Shown here: piece after piece, positions 6,228 through 9,706 of the stretch
Layout of the letters: every line of letters starts with the position of its first letter
Position numbering within the stretch: position 1 is the first letter of the stretch
Origin: CAUZSN01 sp963582345
GTDB taxonomy: Bacteria > Planctomycetota > Planctomycetia > Planctomycetales > Planctomycetaceae
Assembly (NCBI GenBank): GCA_963582345.1
Contig: CAUZSN010000102.1
Location: 1-9,706, forward strand
Length of the DNA stretch: 9,706 nt
Direction: 5' to 3'
Made by a program: the position numbers and the translations under genes
The notes under the pieces: model-generated
What the model was told of the DNA's origin: nothing
Database searches by the model: none
Seen by the model: the letters and a program-made list of their open reading frames with translations, nothing else

Positions 6228-7541
6228 TTACGACATCCGTTGCCACTTGCGACGCAGGCGTTTTTGTTTGCCACTTGCGTCGCTCGACCTATCGGCCATT
6301 GGTTTACTCCGGGGCCGATGGCTCTTCGCTCGAAGGGCTTTCGCCCCAAAGTTTCTCCCATCAGAAGGTCGCTTAGATCGCAAATTCGTGAAACTTGAGT
6401 TCTCAGAAACTCCTTGTGAATGCTCGCCGTCAACCGGCACTTTCTGTCCGATCAAGCGTTCAATCGCCAGCAAGTCTCCGTGTTCACTGGAACTGCAAAA
6501 CGACACAGCAATCCCGCTAGCACCCATTCGACCTGTTCGACCAATGCGATGCACGTAGCTTTCCGGATCGTTAGGCAACTCGAAATTGACGACATGAGTG
6601 ATTCCATCGATGTCGATCCCACGAGCTGCGAGGTCGGTGGCGACCAGTACCTGCACCTGCGCGCGTCGGAACTCGTCCAACGCACGCTGACGAGCGTTCT
6701 GCGACTTGTTGCCGTGGATGGCCGTAGCGCCGATGCCATTCCGCAAAAGATACTGAGCAACAACGTTCGCACTTCGCTTGGTGCGTGTGAACACCAGTGT
6801 CTGACCAACATCATCGGCTTTGAGCACTTTCATCAGCAGTGCCTTCTTCTGTCGCTGTTCGACGAACATCACTCGCTGGTCGATCGACTCGACACTGATC
6901 GTCTTGGGCGTCACATCAACACTCACCGGATTCGTAAGCAGGTTCTTCGACAACTGGATGATCTGTGGCGGCAATGTGGCCGAGAAGAACAACGACTGTC
7001 TTTGTTCGGGCAGTTTGTCGATGATTCGCTTGATGTCCGGCAGGAAGCCCATGTCGAGCATCCGATCGGCTTCATCCACCACAAACACTTCCAGCCGATT
7101 CAAGTCGATGTATCTCTGATTCATCAGGTCCAACAACCGGCCGGGAGTCGCAACCAGAATGTGGACACCTCGGTTCAGGACCCTGATCTGTTTGGTCTGG
7201 CTCACTCCGCCGTAAACCAAAGCCTGACGCAGGCTGAGATGTCGTCCGTAGGTCGCAAAGCTGTTGTCAATCTGGATGGCCAGTTCTCGCGTTGGCGCGA
7301 GCACCAGGACTCGCGGACAATTAGGGATGGATTTCCGATTGCATTGGCCAAGTCGATTCAGAATCGGAAATGCAAATGCAGCGGTCTTACCGGTGCCTGT
7401 TTGAGCACAACCCAGAATATCGCGTCCGGACATCACATCGGGAATGGTTTTTTCTTGAATTGGGGTAGGGGTCTCGTAGTTTTCCTCGGCGATTGCACGC
7501 TGAACAGGCGCAATCAGTTTGAGTTCTTGAAAGCTCCTCAA
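6228..7541 (-). CDS. DEAD-box ATP-dependent RNA helicase, RhlE type
   Basis: A 437-residue DEAD-box helicase that unwinds short RNA duplexes using ATP, as in ribosome assembly, RNA decay or cold adaptation. All motifs are present: Q motif (F4 and TPTPIQ 24-29), motif I AQTGTGKT (46-53), Ia PTRELA (83-88), Ib TPGR (132-135), II DEAD (156-159), III SAT (187-189), V ATDLAARGID (301-310) and VI HRIGRTGR (331-338). The tail after about 370 is low-complexity and rich in Arg, Lys and Ser, typical of RhlE proteins and likely to bind RNA without a fold. The start is a TTG at 7541: AAGGA lies 8 bases upstream, an in-frame stop lies 39 bases further out, and no ATG precedes the Q motif. The RhlE assignment rests on the N-terminal layout and the short basic tail; it could be named differently within the DEAD family. 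The cupin gene follows 97 bases later. Confidence 0.93.
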   Translation of the reverse strand: MRSFQELKLIAPVQRAIAEENYETPTPIQEKTIPDVMSGRDILGCAQTGTGKTAAFAFPILNRLGQCNRKSIPNCPRVLVLAPTRELAIQIDNSFATYGRHLSLRQALVYGGVSQTKQIRVLNRGVHILVATPGRLLDLMNQRYIDLNRLEVFVVDEADRMLDMGFLPDIKRIIDKLPEQRQSLFFSATLPPQIIQLSKNLLTNPVSVDVTPKTISVESIDQRVMFVEQRQKKALLMKVLKADDVGQTLVFTRTKRSANVVAQYLLRNGIGATAIHGNKSQNARQRALDEFRRAQVQVLVATDLAARGIDIDGITHVVNFELPNDPESYVHRIGRTGRMGASGIAVSFCSSSEHGDLLAIERLIGQKVPVDGEHSQGVSENSSFTNLRSKRPSDGRNFGAKALRAKSHRPRSKPMADRSSDASGKQKRLRRKWQRMS

Positions 7542-7549
7542 TTTATTTT

Positions 7550-7554
7550 TCCTT
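7550..7554 (-). promoter_or_regulatory. Ribosome binding site of the helicase gene
   Basis: AAGGA on the - strand, 8 bases before the TTG at 7541. It supports the unusual TTG start, since no ATG or GTG is available between the upstream in-frame stop and the Q motif. Confidence 0.6.
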
Positions 7555-7943
7555 GAAGGTTCTTTGACTGCGGGCGATCAACCAAAGGATGGTTGCCAAA
7601 TCCATGCACGCAGCAGACACGCACTCGAAGTGGTAAATGCGATGGGGCAGGCGATAGCCTTATTCTACCCCGGAGGGATGTTCGCTTAAGGTCAAGCAGG
7701 CTTTACCGACACAACCAAAAGCCGTTAACAAGTGAGACTGCACCAACGATAACGTCCAAGAATGCGTCAAGTCGACAGGACGCTGGCGGCTTTCCCAAAG
7801 CGGTCAACACAACCGACGGTTAGCAGCAAGTTGTCGGGCCAACGTGTGGTTGCGGAAGCTCCAAATCTCTACAGGGTTACGTCGGTTGACCAGCTGACAC
7901 CAAAACAGCTGTTCTCACCGTATCTTGTCGCATCCTGGTCAAA

Positions 7944-7964
7944 GCGACTCGCTATCTGAGTCGC
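7944..7964. repeat. Perfect 7-bp hairpin
   Basis: GCGACTC (7944-7950) and GAGTCGC (7958-7964) form a perfect stem around a 7-base loop, the same geometry as the CAGACTG/CAGTCTG hairpin 60 bases further on, but with a different stem sequence. No T-run follows on either strand, so it is not a standard terminator. Confidence 0.45.
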
Positions 7965-8023
7965 AAGCTCCCTTTGGGAAACTCTACAGAGAATGTATCG
8001 CACGAACTCTTATTCCGCAAGTT

Positions 8024-8084
8024 CAGACTGCCCGAAACAGTCTGCATAGAAAAGAAGACTAAGCACCACGCAGCTCAAGTGCCA
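8024..8084. repeat. Composite repeat: REP-like hairpin (copy B) fused to the 47-base repeat (copy 2)
   Basis: CAGACTG (8024-8030) and CAGTCTG (8038-8044) form a 7-bp stem around the loop CCCGAAA. The right arm is also the first seven bases of the 47-base repeat, which runs 8038-8084 and matches 4593-4639 at 45 of 47 positions. The hairpin matches 4877-4897 at 19 of 21 positions. There is no reading frame inside, so any movement would need a transposase supplied from elsewhere. Confidence 0.8.
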
Positions 8085-8085
8085 T

Positions 8086-8095
8086 TCAGATCTGA
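8086..8095. repeat. TCAGATCTGA palindrome beside the composite repeat
   Basis: A perfect 10-base palindrome that starts one base after the end of the 47-base repeat and runs into CCCC. Read on the other strand the stretch is TGGGGTCAGATCTGAA, a kind of sequence I associate with the edges of REP/RAYT-type and small insertion elements; that link is from memory and unproven here. Copy 1 of the repeat is not followed by it. Confidence 0.4.
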
Positions 8096-8169
8096 CCCCA
8101 TTAGTTGTTCCCGGGTCCTTCAGGAGTGACCGGTCCCGGTCGCGCCGGATCACCGATTGACGGAAGGGC

Positions 8170-8197
8170 TTGACCCCCACTGCCAAAGCGGGATACT
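8170..8197 (+). promoter_or_regulatory. Candidate sigma-70-like promoter for lepA
   Basis: TTGACC (8170-8175) is followed after 16 bases by GATACT (8192-8197). Transcription would start near 8204, leaving a leader of about 44 bases before the ATG at 8248. It lies just downstream of the repeat element at 8024-8095. Confidence 0.4.
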
Positions 8198-8247
8198 CGT
8201 AAACTCCGGTGGGTCGTGGGGCACTTTGGGAGCGTCATTAGCAACGC

Positions 8248-9706
8248 ATGAAGCACATTCGTAATTTCTGCATCATTGCTCACATTGACCATGGTAAGTC
8301 GACCCTGGCCGACCGGCTGATCCAAGCGTGTGATGCCGTCACGCAACGAGAGTTCCGTGACCAGTTGCTCGACGCAATGGACATCGAGCGTGAACGAGGA
8401 ATCACCATCAAGAGCAATTCGATTACGCTTTCCTACCGCGCTCCGAACGGCCAGGACTACCTGCTGAATCTCATTGACACACCCGGTCACGTTGATTTTT
8501 CGCACGAGGTGCGGCGTTCGCTGATGGCCTGTGACGGTGCGTTGATCGTTATTGATGCGTCCCAAGGGGTCGAGGCGCAAACGGTGGCCAACCTATACCT
8601 GGCCATGGAGTCCAACCTAGAACTTCTGCCGGTGATCAACAAGATCGATCTGCCAGCCGCGGACGTGGACCGTGTGCGAGAGGAGATTGATGCCGACCTT
8701 GGCCTGGATCCGTTCGAGGCGGTCCCCGTGTCGGCAAAGACTGGCGTCGGAATTGAAGACGTGCTTGCCGGAATCGTCGAGCGTCTACCGGCTCCCGAGG
8801 GCGACCCGGACGCGCCGCTGAGGGCCCTGGTCTTCGATGCCCATTTCGATCCGTACCGGGGTGTGATTCTCCAATGCCGCGTGATGGACGGCACGCTGAA
8901 AACTCGCGACACGGTCCATTTCATGCACTCGGGCCGTGATTACACGGTCGACGAGTTGGGCTACAACCAGTTGAAGCTCAACCCGAAAGAACAACTCGGT
9001 GCCGGTGAGGTCGGCTATGTCGTCGCCGGGATCAAGAGTGTACGGGACATTGAGATCGGCGACACGATCACGCTGTTGGATCGTCCGGCGGACACTCCGA
9101 TTCCTGGTTACCAGGAAGCCCGGCAGGTCGTATTCTCCTCCATCTATCCGATGAACACCGACGACTACAAGGATCTCACAAAGGCGCTGGACAAGCTGGC
9201 GATCAACGATGCGGCGCTCACCTACGAAAAGGATAGCTCCGCGGCGCTCGGTTTCGGATTTCGGTGTGGGTTCCTGGGTCTCCTTCACCTGGACGTAATC
9301 CAGGAGCGTTTGAGGCGAGAATTTGACATCGGTCTGGTCATCTCGGCCCCGTCGGTGCAGTACACAATTGTCCTAAGAAACGGTGAGACGGTCGACGTGG
9401 ACAACCCCAGCTACTGGCCTGATCCTGCGACGATCGACTCGATCTCAGAGCCCTTCATCAAGGCGTCGATTCTCACCCCCCAGGATTACGTCGGTCCTGT
9501 CATGGAACTGTGCCGGGAACATCGCTCGGAGGACCAGACAACGAACTATCTGACCGCGGGTCGGATTGAGTTGGTGAGCGAGATGCCACTGGGGGAGGTG
9601 CTCTTCGATTTCTACGGCAAGCTCAAGACGGTCACGCGGGGATACGGATCGTTCGACTATGTTTCGGCCGGTAATCGAAGTGCCGATATCGTGAAGGTAG
9701 ACATCC
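8248..9706 (+). CDS. lepA: Elongation factor 4 (LepA), 3' end outside window
   Basis: The frame stays open from the ATG at 8248 to the window edge: 486 of roughly 600 residues. LepA is a ribosome-associated GTPase related to EF-G that can back-translocate ribosomes and has been linked to 30S assembly. The G domain is complete: AHIDHGKST (11-19), RGITI (50-54), DTPGH (77-81), NKID (131-134) and SAK (162-164). The LepA hallmark ALGFGFRCGFLGLLH falls at 333-347, and the EF-G-like domain with EMPLGEVLFDFYGKLK and TRGYGSFDY follows; the LepA-specific C-terminal domain is outside. An in-frame TAG at 8239-8241 rules out any start further upstream. GGGAG at 8228-8232 is 15 bases from the ATG, rather far for a ribosome site, so initiation may be weak or use another signal. 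The ending of the fragment (NRSADIVKVDI) reads like planctomycete LepA. Confidence 0.97.
   Translation, partial: MKHIRNFCIIAHIDHGKSTLADRLIQACDAVTQREFRDQLLDAMDIERERGITIKSNSITLSYRAPNGQDYLLNLIDTPGHVDFSHEVRRSLMACDGALIVIDASQGVEAQTVANLYLAMESNLELLPVINKIDLPAADVDRVREEIDADLGLDPFEAVPVSAKTGVGIEDVLAGIVERLPAPEGDPDAPLRALVFDAHFDPYRGVILQCRVMDGTLKTRDTVHFMHSGRDYTVDELGYNQLKLNPKEQLGAGEVGYVVAGIKSVRDIEIGDTITLLDRPADTPIPGYQEARQVVFSSIYPMNTDDYKDLTKALDKLAINDAALTYEKDSSAALGFGFRCGFLGLLHLDVIQERLRREFDIGLVISAPSVQYTIVLRNGETVDVDNPSYWPDPATIDSISEPFIKASILTPQDYVGPVMELCREHRSEDQTTNYLTAGRIELVSEMPLGEVLFDFYGKLKTVTRGYGSFDYVSAGNRSADIVKVDI

Larger units (their letters stand above)
7542..8247. other. Long gap between the divergent helicase and lepA genes
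   Basis: About 700 bases with no supported gene. Open frames at 7593-7823 and 7762-7959 (+) and 8101-8238 (-) show no family features. The gap holds the helicase ribosome site, a hairpin at 7944-7964, the composite repeat at 8024-8084, a palindrome at 8086-8095 and a candidate lepA promoter at 8170-8197. Because both genes start from this gap, it must also carry the helicase promoter, which I could not identify with confidence. Confidence 0.6.

Noticed and set aside
6131..6433. Longer N-terminus for the cupin, overlapping the helicase end
   Set aside because: The ATG at 6130 has a good ribosome site and matches normal cupin length; the extra residues look like out-of-frame helicase sequence.
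6420..7556. A 378-codon open frame on the + strand opposite the helicase
   Set aside because: It is an antisense shadow of a clear DEAD-box gene whose motifs are all on the other strand; its own translation shows no known features.
7593..7959. Two short + strand frames in the helicase-lepA gap
   Set aside because: No known features and no clear ribosome site; the second ends inside the hairpin at 7944-7964, as expected for a chance frame.
8101..8238. A 45-codon frame on the - strand with a Pro/Gly-rich end, divergent from lepA
   Set aside because: No ribosome site and no known family; it overlaps the candidate lepA promoter. It could be a remnant of a gene end but cannot be supported.
8785..9288. 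Long - strand frames opposite lepA (also 8487-8924)
   Set aside because: Antisense shadows caused by the codon pattern of lepA; no protein features.
1..9706. tRNA, rRNA, CRISPR array or defence-system genes
   Set aside because: I looked for tRNA-like T-arm sequences, regularly spaced direct repeats and known defence families and found none.

Overview
The window looks like chromosomal DNA from a planctomycete, probably Pirellulaceae-like. The reasons are a DUF1501 protein, a LepA whose sequence reads like planctomycete LepA, a short FloA-like protein of a type I associate with that phylum, and wide gaps between genes. This placement is inferred from remembered family features, not from a search.

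Left part (1-2888, all + strand): the C-terminal end of a DUF1501 protein, cut by the window edge; a YycJ/WalJ-type metallo-beta-lactamase-fold hydrolase; and an NAD(P)-dependent short-chain dehydrogenase (SDR). Gaps of about 320 and 440 bases separate them, so they are probably separate transcripts. Middle (2935-5377): a cyclopropane-fatty-acid-synthase-family methyltransferase on the - strand, converging on the SDR; a gap of about 790 bases; then a small membrane protein that matches only the N-terminal part of flotillin-like FloA. Right part (5762-7541, - strand): an RhlE-type DEAD-box RNA helicase followed 97 bases later by a small single-domain cupin. The window ends in lepA (elongation factor 4, + strand, from 8248), about four fifths complete and open at the window edge.

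The genes do not form one pathway. Two small themes are plausible: lipid or membrane work (SDR, CFA-type enzyme, FloA-like protein) and RNA or translation (helicase, LepA). I see no CRISPR array, tRNA, rRNA, transposase gene or phage gene.

The most interesting signal is non-coding. A 47-base sequence occurs twice, in two different gaps (4593-4639 and 8038-8084), with only two differences. A 7-bp-stem hairpin occurs twice (4877-4897 and 8024-8044) with 19 of 21 bases identical. In the second gap hairpin and tail are fused, sharing one arm; in the first gap they lie apart. This looks like a REP- or MITE-like family of non-autonomous repeats. The next most interesting items are the stand-alone FloA N-terminal domain and a glutamine where the bicarbonate-ligand histidine of CFA synthases is expected.
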